Assembly (NCBI RefSeq): GCF_000721105.1
Contig: NZ_JOEV01000003.1
Span: 186,001 to 250,000, forward strand
Direction: 5' to 3'
Length of the DNA stretch: 64,000 nt
Source: Streptomyces cellulosae
Lineage (GTDB): Bacteria > Actinomycetota > Actinomycetes > Streptomycetales > Streptomycetaceae
Positions 33,929 through 43,300 of the stretch are shown here, piece after piece; positions within the stretch are counted from its first letter, which is position 1; every line of letters begins with the position of its first letter. The notes under the pieces are model-generated. The model searched no databases and was not told the DNA's origin. It worked only from the letters and a program-made list of their open reading frames with translations. The translations under genes were made by a program, and so were the position numbers.

Positions 33929-35112
33929 GGCAACCGGTCCACGATGTGGCGGTACACCTCGGGATTGGTCCAGTAGGCGCTGTGGGCGGCCGGGAACGGC
34001 TGCCGGCTGTCGACGGCGATGTCGGTGACCCGGCCCGGGAAGAGTCCGGCGCCGAGGTAGGAGAGCAGGTCCCGGGGGTCGTACAGATTGAGCCAGGCGG
34101 GCACGTGCGGCGGCAGCGGAGCGGGGTGTTCGAGGGTGGGCAGCGAGCCGGACTCGTACAGGAAGGGCCCCTGGGACCCGGCCGTCACCAGCAGGCGGAC
34201 CTGCGGCAGCGGGTCGGCGATCAGCGTGTCCAGGGCGATGATGCCGCCGAGGCTGTGGCAGACGAGGGCGACCGGCGGCTCCAGCCCCGCGACCAGGGAC
34301 CGCAGGTCCGCGCGGACCGCCTCGCCGCGGCTGAGGTAGCGCAGGATGTCCCCGGCGGCGGGGTGCGCCGCCTCGGTGAGGGCGCGGCGGCGGCGTACGA
34401 CGGCACGGGACGCGGCGGAGCCGGCGGTCCGCAGCAGCAGGGAGCGCAGCCCGCGTTCGGTGCCCCGGGGCGGTGCGCCGAGTGCTACGGCGAGCCGGTC
34501 GGCGACGGCGTCGCGGAGGTCGCCGACCGGGACGAGCGGCGCGTCGGCGTCCAGGGCGTCGGCGATGACCCGGGCGGTCAGGCTGCGGGCGGCCAGCACC
34601 GCGAGGTCGTCGGGATCGAGGGCGTCCGCCGCGGGACCGAGCAGCGGATGGGCGGCGAGGTCGGTGACGGCCCGGGCCAGCCCGGGGCCCAACTCGGCGG
34701 CGGGCGCGTCCCCTTGGGCGGCGAGCGCGGCCAGCTGTGCCTGGAGCCTGTGCTGCGGCACGACGGTGCCGGGCGGGCGCTCGACGACCGGCGCCCTCCC
34801 GGCCGCGGCGAGCGCGAGCTCGGCGTACGGGTCGGCGTAGAGGGCGGCCCAGGCGGCGGTGCCGTCGCCGGAGTCGGCACCCGTTCCGGGTCCGGCCGGG
34901 CTCTCGGCGAGGCCGCGGACGGTCGCTCCGGGATGCGCCGGAAGGCTCGCGCCGCCCGCGGCGAGCGTGGCGCCGTGCGCGCCCGCCCAGTAGTACGGCA
35001 CGATGCGAAGTCCGTCGCGCAGGGCGGTCAGACCGGCCGCCACGCGCCCCGCAAGCTTCGAGAAGCCGGGTTCGCGCACCCCTGTCCCATGAATGAAGAC
35101 GACCGCCGTCAT
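33925..35112 (-). CDS. Alpha/beta hydrolase (lipase/esterase-like), 395 aa
   Basis: ATG 35112 (MTAVVFIHGTGVREPGFS) is the first in-frame start. HGTG near residue 8 is the oxyanion loop and CHSLGG is the nucleophile elbow with S287. A C-terminal histidine (FPAAHSAYW, or IVDRLP region) could complete the triad. The enzyme may cut lipids. As first gene of the operon with the caspase, it is probably a second effector or regulator. It shares a divergent promoter region with the antiporter gene, 151 bases. Confidence 0.75.
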   Translation of the reverse strand: MTAVVFIHGTGVREPGFSKLAGRVAAGLTALRDGLRIVPYYWAGAHGATLAAGGASLPAHPGATVRGLAESPAGPGTGADSGDGTAAWAALYADPYAELALAAAGRAPVVERPPGTVVPQHRLQAQLAALAAQGDAPAAELGPGLARAVTDLAAHPLLGPAADALDPDDLAVLAARSLTARVIADALDADAPLVPVGDLRDAVADRLAVALGAPPRGTERGLRSLLLRTAGSAASRAVVRRRRALTEAAHPAAGDILRYLSRGEAVRADLRSLVAGLEPPVALVCHSLGGIIALDTLIADPLPQVRLLVTAGSQGPFLYESGSLPTLEHPAPLPPHVPAWLNLYDPRDLLSYLGAGLFPGRVTDIAVDSRQPFPAAHSAYWTNPEVYRHIVDRLP

Positions 35113-35263
35113 GTGCCCCCCGTGACACCGGTACAGCGTTGTGTACGACTACCGATACAACGTCAAGTTACCAGTATCATAGGGAGGTTGGGATCGAGCA
35201 GACGTGCGAGGACCCTCCGACGGCCGGACGCCGGCCTCCACCACCGGACAACAGGGGGACATC
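35113..35263. promoter_or_regulatory. Divergent promoter region (hydrolase operon / antiporter)
   Basis: The gap contains the AT-richest stretch nearby (35140-35185, with GATACAACGTCAAGTTACCAGTATCAT), including two ATAC/GTAT elements facing each other. It is a plausible double promoter. Confidence 0.45.
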
Positions 35264-36607
35264 GTGAGCCCTGACGCGTTGGTCGGGCACTTCGTGGGTG
35301 CCTCGGCCCTGATCCTGGTGGCCGCGCACGCGGCCGGCTGGCTGGCCCGGCGACTGAAGCAGCCGTACATCGTCGGCCAGTTGACGGCGGGCATAGCGCT
35401 CGGTCCCTCACTTCTCGGCAGTGTGGCGCCGGACGCGTACGACGCGCTGTTCCCGGCGGGCATCGCTCCCGCGCTGACCGGGTTCGCCCAGTTCGCGCTG
35501 GTGGTGTTCCTGTTCGCGGTGGGGTACGAGCTCGATCTGACGGTTCTGGGCGACCGGGCGCGCACTGCGGTGACCGTGGCGCTGGCGTCGTTCGTGGTGC
35601 CGATGGCGGTGGGCAGCGGTGGCGCGCTCCTGTTCCGGGAACAGCTGGCCGGCCTGGGCATGCCGCGGGATCTGAGCCCCTCCATGGTGGTGTTCGCCGG
35701 GATCGCCCTGTCGATAACGGCGGTGCCCGTACTGACGGCGATAGTGCGGGAGAACGGCCTGTCCCGTACGGTGCCCGGGATCGTCGCGGTGTCCGCGGCC
35801 GGGCTGCTCGACGTCATCGGGTGGACGGTGCTGGCCGGGACCATGCTGGACGGTGACGGCTCCGGGCACGCGCTGGCCTGGCCGTGGCGGGCGGTGCTCG
35901 GGATCGGCTTCACCGCGCTGATGCTGGTGGCCGGCCGGCCGCTGCTGCGCGCACTGCTGTGGGGCACGCGGACGCGGATGGAGCCGTCGCTGCGGCTGGC
36001 GCTGCTCATCGGGTTCGCCCTGGGCTCGGCGTGGGTGACTCACTGGCTCGGTCTGCATGTCATCTTCGGCGCGCTGCTCGCGGGGGTCGTGGTGCCGCGT
36101 GAGGAGGGGGGCACGCTCGACCCGGAGCTGGTGCGCCCCCTGCACGACGTCAGCTCGCTGCTGTTGCCGTTCTTCTTCGTCGTCTCGGGGCAGTCCGTCG
36201 CGCTGAACAGCATGGACTCGACGGGGTGGCTCGTCCTGGCCGTGGTGACGGTGCTGGCGGTCACCACGAAGATCGGCAGCGGGACGGTGGCGGCACGGCG
36301 GGGCGGACTGGGCCGCGACGACGCGCGCACCGTGGGAGTGCTGCTGAGCGCCCGCGGTCTCACCGAGCTGATCGCCCTCAACGCGGGCCTGCAGGCGGGA
36401 CTGTTGAGCAAACCTCTCTATACGGTCCTGGTCTTCATGGCGCTGACCACCACGCTCCTCACCCAGCCTCTCCTCCACCTGGTCGGCCGCCTCGCCACCC
36501 GCGAACGCCCCACCCCCGAACCGGCCCGGACCCCCGACGCGCCCCCGCACCCGCACCCGCACCCCCAGGACGGCACCGCGCCGACACCGGTGGCGGACCT
36601 GGGCTGA
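35264..36607 (+). CDS. Cation:proton antiporter (CPA2/Kef type), 447 aa
   Basis: GTG 35264 follows AGGGGG. About 12 membrane spans are visible. Features of the family include KQPYIVGQLTAGIALGPSLLG near residue 30, the acid in FLFAVGYELDL and ITAVPVLTAIV with the conserved proline-rich helix. It probably exchanges sodium or potassium for protons. The last 40 residues are proline- and histidine-rich (PHPHPHPQD), which may bind metal. It diverges from the hydrolase/caspase operon but may not be related. Confidence 0.88.
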   Translation: MSPDALVGHFVGASALILVAAHAAGWLARRLKQPYIVGQLTAGIALGPSLLGSVAPDAYDALFPAGIAPALTGFAQFALVVFLFAVGYELDLTVLGDRARTAVTVALASFVVPMAVGSGGALLFREQLAGLGMPRDLSPSMVVFAGIALSITAVPVLTAIVRENGLSRTVPGIVAVSAAGLLDVIGWTVLAGTMLDGDGSGHALAWPWRAVLGIGFTALMLVAGRPLLRALLWGTRTRMEPSLRLALLIGFALGSAWVTHWLGLHVIFGALLAGVVVPREEGGTLDPELVRPLHDVSSLLLPFFFVVSGQSVALNSMDSTGWLVLAVVTVLAVTTKIGSGTVAARRGGLGRDDARTVGVLLSARGLTELIALNAGLQAGLLSKPLYTVLVFMALTTTLLTQPLLHLVGRLATRERPTPEPARTPDAPPHPHPHPQDGTAPTPVADLG

Positions 36608-36982
36608 GGAGCACGGAGCCCGCGCCCGACGGCAGCCGAGCGGGCCCCCTCTCACGGACGGGCTCCGCCTGACGCGGCGGGGCGGTCACGGGAGCGACGG
36701 GCGGCTGCACGCCGTACCCCGCCCCCGGCCGCCGTACGGCATCGGGGCGCAGGGCCTGGTGGCGGCTGAACAGCACATCCCCGCTGCGCAAGCGCCGGCT
36801 GCAGGTCGAGACCGACACCGGCACGGGCTGCCGGGCGCAGCCGGTGCCGGCCGAGTGCCCGCCCGCGATCAGCCAGGACGCCGCCGACCTGTTCGCCCGG
36901 CTGGCAACCCTCGACTTCCCCGTCGCACCGCAGTGCGGCGCAAGAAGAACGAGTTGATCGACCAGGCCGTGGCACACGGGAC
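36608..36982. other. Convergent intergenic region, no supportable gene
   Basis: The antiporter gene and the kinase gene meet here. One plus frame (about 36781-36957, RLQVETDTGTGC, then DAADLFARLATLDFP) looks protein-like but has no start or RBS. It could be debris. Confidence 0.35.
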
Positions 36983-39769
36983 TCAGCCCGGCTGGGCGGA
37001 CCTCAGCGCCGCCAGCAGCGTACGAGCGTCCCGGACCGTGGGATGGCCGTCACCGAGACGTACGGCGACCTCGTCCACGACGCGTTCGGCGTAAGCCGTC
37101 CCGCTTGTCCCGTCGTAGCCGAGCATGGCGTGGGAGACCTTGAGGCGCAGGGCCAGGGGGTGGTCCTCGCCGAGCCGGGAGCGCGCCTCCGCGGCGAAGG
37201 CGGCGCATTCCCGGCGTACCTGGTCGGTCGGCTTCGAGCCGCCTTCGCGTTCCCAGGCGAGGACTTGGGCTTCGAGGTCCCGGGCCGCGGCGTCGGGGGT
37301 GCGGGCCTCGGGTGGTGTGTCACTGGTGTCGCCGCCCGTCGCCGGCCGTGCGGCGACCGTGGTGTCGTCCGGCCCCTCGAGCCGAGTGTGGACGAGCGTC
37401 TCGAAGCGGCGGGTGGCCGGGAGAGCGGCGTGCTCGCGGATGAGGGTCGTTGCCTCGGCGGGCAGGGGCGGCGGGGCGCAGCGTTCCGCCTCCGGTCCGA
37501 GGGATGCGCCCGCAGGGCCGGCCGCGAGGGCCGCGGCGACCTCGGCAGGGGTCGGCCGCAGGGCCGGATCGGTCTGCAGACACGACCGCACCACCTGCTC
37601 CAGTTCGGCGGGCAGACCCCCCAGGTCGGGCGTGCCGTCGCAGATGTTGCTCATCACGGCGAGAACCTTCCTGCCCCAGGGAAGGCGCCCCAGGGCGAGG
37701 CGGGCGAGGAGCGTGCCGAGGGAGAACACGTCGCTGGCCGGGGTGAACTGCTGGTGCTCCCGGATCTGTTCCGGCGAGGCGTAGGCGTACGTACCGGCGA
37801 ACCCGCTCCGGGGCTCGGTCAGCCGCTCGATCTGCGCGATACCGAAGTCGATGACGCGGGGTCCGTCCTCGGTCAGCAGCACGTTCGCGGGTTTGAGGTC
37901 GAGATGCACGATGCCCTCGGCGTGAATGGCGCTGAGCGCGGAGGCAATGCCCGCACCGATGCCGCGGACGGTGGCGGTGTCCAGGGCGCCGCACCGCTCG
38001 GCCACCTCCTGCAGCGAGGGCGCGGCCACGAACGGCACGGCCATCCAGGGGGTCTCGCCGCTGGTGTCGGCGGCGATCACGGGCACGGTGAACCGGCCGC
38101 TGACCCGCCGGGCCGCCTGCACCTCGTGCGTGAACCCATCCCGGATCGAGGAGTCGGCCGCGTACTCCGCGTGCAGGGTCTTGACCGCCACCATGACGCC
38201 GTCCGGATCCTGGCAGAGGTAGACGCGACCGAACCCGCCCTCCCCGACGCGCTCCAGGACCTCGTAGGGACCGAAGGCCGCCGGATCCTCCATCGTCCGC
38301 GCGGACGTGGCCCGCGCCACCTGCCGCCACTCCCCCAGGGCCTCGGCTTCGGCATGGACGTCCGTGGAACCACCCTGGGCACGCGCGGGGGCGGGTTCCG
38401 GCTCCGCCGGCTCGTCGTCCACCACGACGAGCGACACCGAATGGGCCGTGCCGTCCCGGAAGGAGTAAGCCTGCACGTTGACATTGCCGGCGCCCTCACT
38501 GGAGACGTAGACGCCGAGCAGCCCCAGCCGCTCGCACAGAGCGATCTCCTCGGGTATCGGCCGGCGGTCCGCACGGGCGAAGTAGAAGGCGCGGGCCTCG
38601 CACCCCTGGTCGGCCACGTGCTGGATCACGGTGCGCCACTGCGCGACGCTGACCCGGTGCGGGCGCGTGTCATCGGTATCACCGCTGACCGGGAAGACCC
38701 GGGCGACATGCCGGGCGCGGGCTTCGCGTGCCAGCAACCCGAAGGCCGTGGCGGGTGCCGCCTCCACCTGCCTGGCGAGCAGGGTTCCCGCCGTGTCGCC
38801 GATGTGCAATTCCGTCGTCCCGGCTGCCCGAGCGAGTCCATCGCGTTGCTGGGACAGCGTGTCGTACTCGGGAGAACCCGGGCCCTCTCCCCGTAGCTCC
38901 ATGCATGCGAGCACTTTCCCGAAACAGACAACGGCTTCGGCCAGGCCTTCTGGGTCATCCGTCTGCATGGCCACCTTCGCCTGCGACACCAGCGCGCCGA
39001 GCGTCCGGTCACTGCCCGCGCCGTACAACTCCTCACATTTCTCGGCTATTTGACCGTACATGCGGGCGGCCCTCCGCAGGTCACCGCTCCGCTCGATCTC
39101 CGCGGCCGCCGCGACGAGCCCCTCCAGGCTGTCGTGCCCCCGCTCATGACCGAAGGGCAGCCCGCCGGCGAGTTCGGCATAACGCTGTCGGGCGATACCG
39201 GTGAGCCGGTGCTGCGAACCGAGCTCGCCCTCGGCGGTCTTCAGCATCCGGGTGAAGGTGCGCAGCGCGGCCGCGTTGTCGCCGGCCTGCTGCTGCCAGT
39301 GGCCCATGTCGCAGAGCAGGTTGAGAGCGGCCTCGGTACGGTCCTCCTGTTCGGCCGAGCGGTGCATCTCCTCGTAACGGCGTACGGCTTCCTCGGCCCG
39401 CCCTGCCCGGCCATGCCAGTGGGCGAGCTGGTGGCGGGCCAGGCCGGTGTCCTGATGCCGGGGCCCCTGGAGCCGCTCACGGTCGGAGAGGAGCTGCGCG
39501 AACAGCTGCACCGCACCCTCCGGGTCGCCCGACTCCCCTGTCCAGTGGGCGAGTTGGTGCCGCAGGGCCAGCGTGTCGGGGTCGTCGGGCCCCGGCGCGG
39601 CCGTCGCACGAACGACCAGTTCGCGGTACTGCTTCACCGCCTTGCCGGGCCTGCCCTGCCGACCGTCCTGCTCGGCCGCGGCACTGCCCTCCCGCAACCG
39701 CGCGACCACCTCGGCCGCCGACTCACCGGACTCCGGAGTGCCGTTCCGTCGCTTGCCGATCCAACGCAT
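36983..39769 (-). CDS. TPR protein fused to a C-terminal Ser/Thr kinase, 928 aa
   Basis: ATG 39769 (MRWIGKRRNG) is the likely start; the longer open frame upstream is low-complexity. The N-terminal half has TPR-like repeats (LRHQLAHWTGESGDPEGAVQL, and similar, at about residues 40-270). A central unknown domain (about 340-480) follows. The Hanks-type kinase domain begins with YEVLERVGEGGFGRVYLCQD, has lysine in VAVKTL, HLDLKPANVLL as catalytic loop, and DFG in VIDFGIAQ. After the kinase come more helical repeats near the C-terminus. No transmembrane segment is seen, so the kinase is cytoplasmic. It could regulate the STAND protein gene just upstream on the same strand. Confidence 0.85.
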   Translation of the reverse strand: MRWIGKRRNGTPESGESAAEVVARLREGSAAAEQDGRQGRPGKAVKQYRELVVRATAAPGPDDPDTLALRHQLAHWTGESGDPEGAVQLFAQLLSDRERLQGPRHQDTGLARHQLAHWHGRAGRAEEAVRRYEEMHRSAEQEDRTEAALNLLCDMGHWQQQAGDNAAALRTFTRMLKTAEGELGSQHRLTGIARQRYAELAGGLPFGHERGHDSLEGLVAAAAEIERSGDLRRAARMYGQIAEKCEELYGAGSDRTLGALVSQAKVAMQTDDPEGLAEAVVCFGKVLACMELRGEGPGSPEYDTLSQQRDGLARAAGTTELHIGDTAGTLLARQVEAAPATAFGLLAREARARHVARVFPVSGDTDDTRPHRVSVAQWRTVIQHVADQGCEARAFYFARADRRPIPEEIALCERLGLLGVYVSSEGAGNVNVQAYSFRDGTAHSVSLVVVDDEPAEPEPAPARAQGGSTDVHAEAEALGEWRQVARATSARTMEDPAAFGPYEVLERVGEGGFGRVYLCQDPDGVMVAVKTLHAEYAADSSIRDGFTHEVQAARRVSGRFTVPVIAADTSGETPWMAVPFVAAPSLQEVAERCGALDTATVRGIGAGIASALSAIHAEGIVHLDLKPANVLLTEDGPRVIDFGIAQIERLTEPRSGFAGTYAYASPEQIREHQQFTPASDVFSLGTLLARLALGRLPWGRKVLAVMSNICDGTPDLGGLPAELEQVVRSCLQTDPALRPTPAEVAAALAAGPAGASLGPEAERCAPPPLPAEATTLIREHAALPATRRFETLVHTRLEGPDDTTVAARPATGGDTSDTPPEARTPDAAARDLEAQVLAWEREGGSKPTDQVRRECAAFAAEARSRLGEDHPLALRLKVSHAMLGYDGTSGTAYAERVVDEVAVRLGDGHPTVRDARTLLAALRSAQPG

Positions 39770-40396
39770 ACAGACCCCCGGAGCTGTCGATCGGCCGACA
39801 TCCCGCCCTGCCGGCAGACCGGATGAAGAGCCCGTACACGGCAAAGTACCGTTCCCAGATTGTGAGCGGGAGTGGGTCGTAGATCCCTTCCCGCTCACTG
39901 CGCCTGCCTCGAACGGTGGTGGGCGGGCTGGGTTGCCGCGTTCGCGTCCACGGCGGCGAGGCGGCGACACCACTCGTCGGATAAGTCGCTCTTGTGGGGC
40001 TGGCGGTCGCTCACGAAGAACACCCCAGCACGACAGGACTCCCCCAATCAGTCCCGATACGCATGTGCCACACGTTCCAGCGACAACAAACGCGGCATCA
40101 CGTCACACACCGCCCTCTGAACGGCGGCGGGCACAGCCCGGCCGGGCCGATGCGGGCATGCCCGCGACCGCATCCCGAGCCTGCCGACGGCCCCGGCCCG
40201 GTCGCCCTCACCACGACCGCGACGCCCGCCGAGACGACCCCGGTGCAGGCGCCCGCCGCACGTCGGACTCCCGTGCCGCAGGCCCGAGCACCTCGGGCAC
40301 GGCAGACCCCGTATCCGCGAACCCGCGCCCCGAGGGCGCCGGTGACGGCACGGTCCCCGTCCCAGCGGCAGCCGTCCCGCCCGCTTGCCGGGACGG
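39770..40396. other. Long non-coding gap (627 bases) upstream of the kinase
   Basis: No ORF here has an RBS plus a recognisable protein; overlapping frames are Pro/Arg-rich. The kinase promoter should lie in the first 150 bases. Nothing else is evident. Confidence 0.4.
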
Positions 40397-43300
40397 CTAC
40401 AGCGGCATCGGGGCCATGTCGCACTCGATGCGGCGGCGCTGGCGGGCTGCGAGGAGCCAGGGGTGGTCGACGCGGACCACTCGGGTGAAGCCCTCCACGG
40501 CCTTGCGCTGGAGTTCGTCGGCCTCGGCACCGCGGCCCAGGCCGCGCAGGTCGAGGGCGAGGTTCGCGGTCAGGGACAGGGTGAGCGGGTGGTCCTCGCC
40601 CGCGGCCTCGGTCAGCAGGGGGAGATTGGCCTCGTCGATCCGGTGGGCCCGTTCGAAGTCGAGGCGGGCGTAGGCCGTGTTGCCCTGGCCGATGGCGACG
40701 GTCAGGGTGGTGACGTGCCGGGGGCCGATCGTCTCGGTCAGGACCGCGGCCGCCGCGTCCTCCAGCTCCCCGGCGTCGTCGAGCGCGCCCAGCGCGCGCA
40801 GGGTGGCGGCGAGGTTGGCCTTGCTCAGCAGGGTGTACGCGTGCTCCCGGCCCAGACGCCTGCCGTAGCGCTCGGCGGCTTCCTCGCCCTGCTTGCGGGC
40901 GTTGTCGAGGTCCCCGGCGAGGCGCAGGTCGATGGAGTAGTTGAGCGCCGTGGACACGGAGTCGAAGTGCTCGGGCCCATAGCGTGCGACGAAACTCCGC
41001 AGCGTGTCCTCGGAGAGTTTGCGCGCCTCGCCCAGCGCCCCGTCACGGCGCCGGCAGACGGCGAGGTTGCGGGCGATGCGCAGGGTCAGCGGGTGCTCGT
41101 CACCGAGCGCGGTCCGTGCCCGGCGGTAGACGTCCTCCTGGAAGTCGCGGGCCCCCGGATAGTCGCCGCTCTCCCGCATGTCGATGGAGAGGGCGTTGAG
41201 GGAGTTGAGGGTGAGGAAGTTGGAGGGGCCGAACATCTGGTCCCGCAGCCGGGCGTTCTCCTGGTCCAGCGCCAGGGCGTCCTGGAACTGGCCGCACAGG
41301 CGCAGGTCGACGCCCCAGCTGTGGACGGCACGCAGGGTGGTCGGGTCCTCCGCGCCGAACTGGGGACGTGCCAGCTCGGTGGCCTCCTTCCCCAGGTCCC
41401 GGGCCTCCTCGAACCGGCCCTGGTAGCGTCGGGCGTCGGCCATGTCGCACAGGGAGTCGATCATCTCCTCGGCCTCGACCTGGATGTTCGCGGAGACCTC
41501 GAGCGCCTTCGCGGTGAGCGGGATGGACTCGGCGACCTGACCGATCTGGCGCAGCAGGAACGCGAACCGCTTCGACATCCGGATGACGTAGATGTCCTCC
41601 TCGCCGGAGGCCGCGAGCCAGGCGTTCCAGGCCTGTCGGCCGAAGTCCGCGGCACCGGTGTGGTCACCCCAGTAGTAGAGGAACAGCACCGTGTCGTAGA
41701 CCAGCTCGCGCACCCAGTCGTCGGTGCTGGTCACCGCCTGTGAGGCGAGGACGTGCGGCAACAGGTCCTGGTAGGCGCGCCATTCCAGGGACGAGGAGTA
41801 GCTGCCGGGTTTGGCCACCGACAGCAGCTGGTGGGCCGCGCCCCGCATGTTCTCCCGCTCCTCCGGGCCCAGCTTGGCCAGGAGCACGGTCTGCAGCAGG
41901 CGGTGCATCTGCAGGGTGTTGGTCCGCGGGTCCACCTTCACCAGGGAGAACTGGCTGAGGTCGCGGATCGCGCGGTTCAGTTTGATCGACTCGCGCAGCA
42001 GCGGGTCGACGTCGGGCGTGATGCTGACGCCGCGGCCGCCGCGCAGCACGGACCGTGGAATGGGCTCGGGCGCCATGCTCGCGCAGATGTCGAGGAGCTG
42101 CCGCGCCCCCGGGTTGCTCTCCGCGATCCGGGTCAGCGAGATGTCCCACGCGGCCGCCACGGACGTCGGGTAGTCGGGGGTCTTGTCGAGTTCGAGGATC
42201 TCCAGGCTGCGCTGCTGGAGCAGGTCCAGGTACTCCTGGACCAGCATGCCGGTGACGGCTCGCCAGGCGCCCGCCTGCTCCACCGCGAGCGGCAGGTCGC
42301 CCAGCGCCTCGGCGAGCCGGTCGGCGTCCTCGTCGGACAGGTCCGGGGAGCGCTTCTGGAGCAGCTCGACGGACTCCTCGCGCTCGAAGACGTTCACCGG
42401 CAGCGGCGTGGCCACCCGCTCCCAGGCGCGGTTGCGGGAGGTGACGATGACCTTCCCGGGGCCGTTGGGCGGGAAGTACCTCCGCGCCACGTCGATGTCC
42501 TCGGCGTTGTCGAAGACCAGCAGCCAGTTGTCGTACGGCGCCCCCGTACGCAGGGCTTCCAGGACGGCGGGCACGGCCGTGTTGGCGGCCGGGGCGCCCA
42601 CGCTCTCCTGCGACGTCGGGGCGACACCCAGCTGGGCGGCGAGCGTGCTGAGCGCCGCGAGGATGAGGCTCTCGCGCTCGGCGGGGATCCAGCAGATCAC
42701 CTTGTAGTCGCGTTGGTGGGTGTAGATGTACTCGAGCGCCAGCTGGGACTTACCGACGCCGCCCAGTCCGTGCAGCGCGTGCGGCAGCACCGCCGCGGTG
42801 TCCTGGGCGTCGAGCTGCTCCTCCACGGCCCTGAGCAGCGCCTGCCGGCCGACGAACGAGGTGTTCCGCAGCGGAACGTTCACCATGATGGCGGGCGTGG
42901 TGGTCGTGGTGCTCGTCATGAGCTGCTCGTCCTCCGAGGCATTGGGTCGGTTCGCGTCGATTACCGGGCTCGGCACGTATTCTCCAGTTTCGTCGGAATT
43001 GTTCGACGCTGGAACAGTGCCCGTTCCACCGGGCGATTTCGTGTCGCCCGGCCGGTTCACCTCAGTGGGTGTACCGGCCGGCAAACCGGCGCCCACCCGT
43101 TCGGCCGTACCGGGTACGAGCTGGGTGACGTTGGGTTCGATGCGCTTGGCGCGCTCGGTGTAGGGCCCCGACAGCGCGCGCATCACGGCGAGTTCGCTGC
43201 GGGCCCAGCCACGTTCCGCCGGGTCGGGCAGCCGGGCGCCGAGCGGGTCGCGCAGGGCGGCGCGCAGCGCGACACCCCGTTCGCCGGCGGCGGGCAGGTC

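Noticed and set aside
36759..37094. Plus-strand ORF of 111 aa at the convergent junction
   Set aside because: It runs antisense into the kinase gene and changes character half-way; at best debris.
39994..40488. Plus-strand ORF of 164 aa upstream of the kinase
   Set aside because: No RBS, Pro/Arg-rich composition and partial overlap with the 3' end of the STAND gene.
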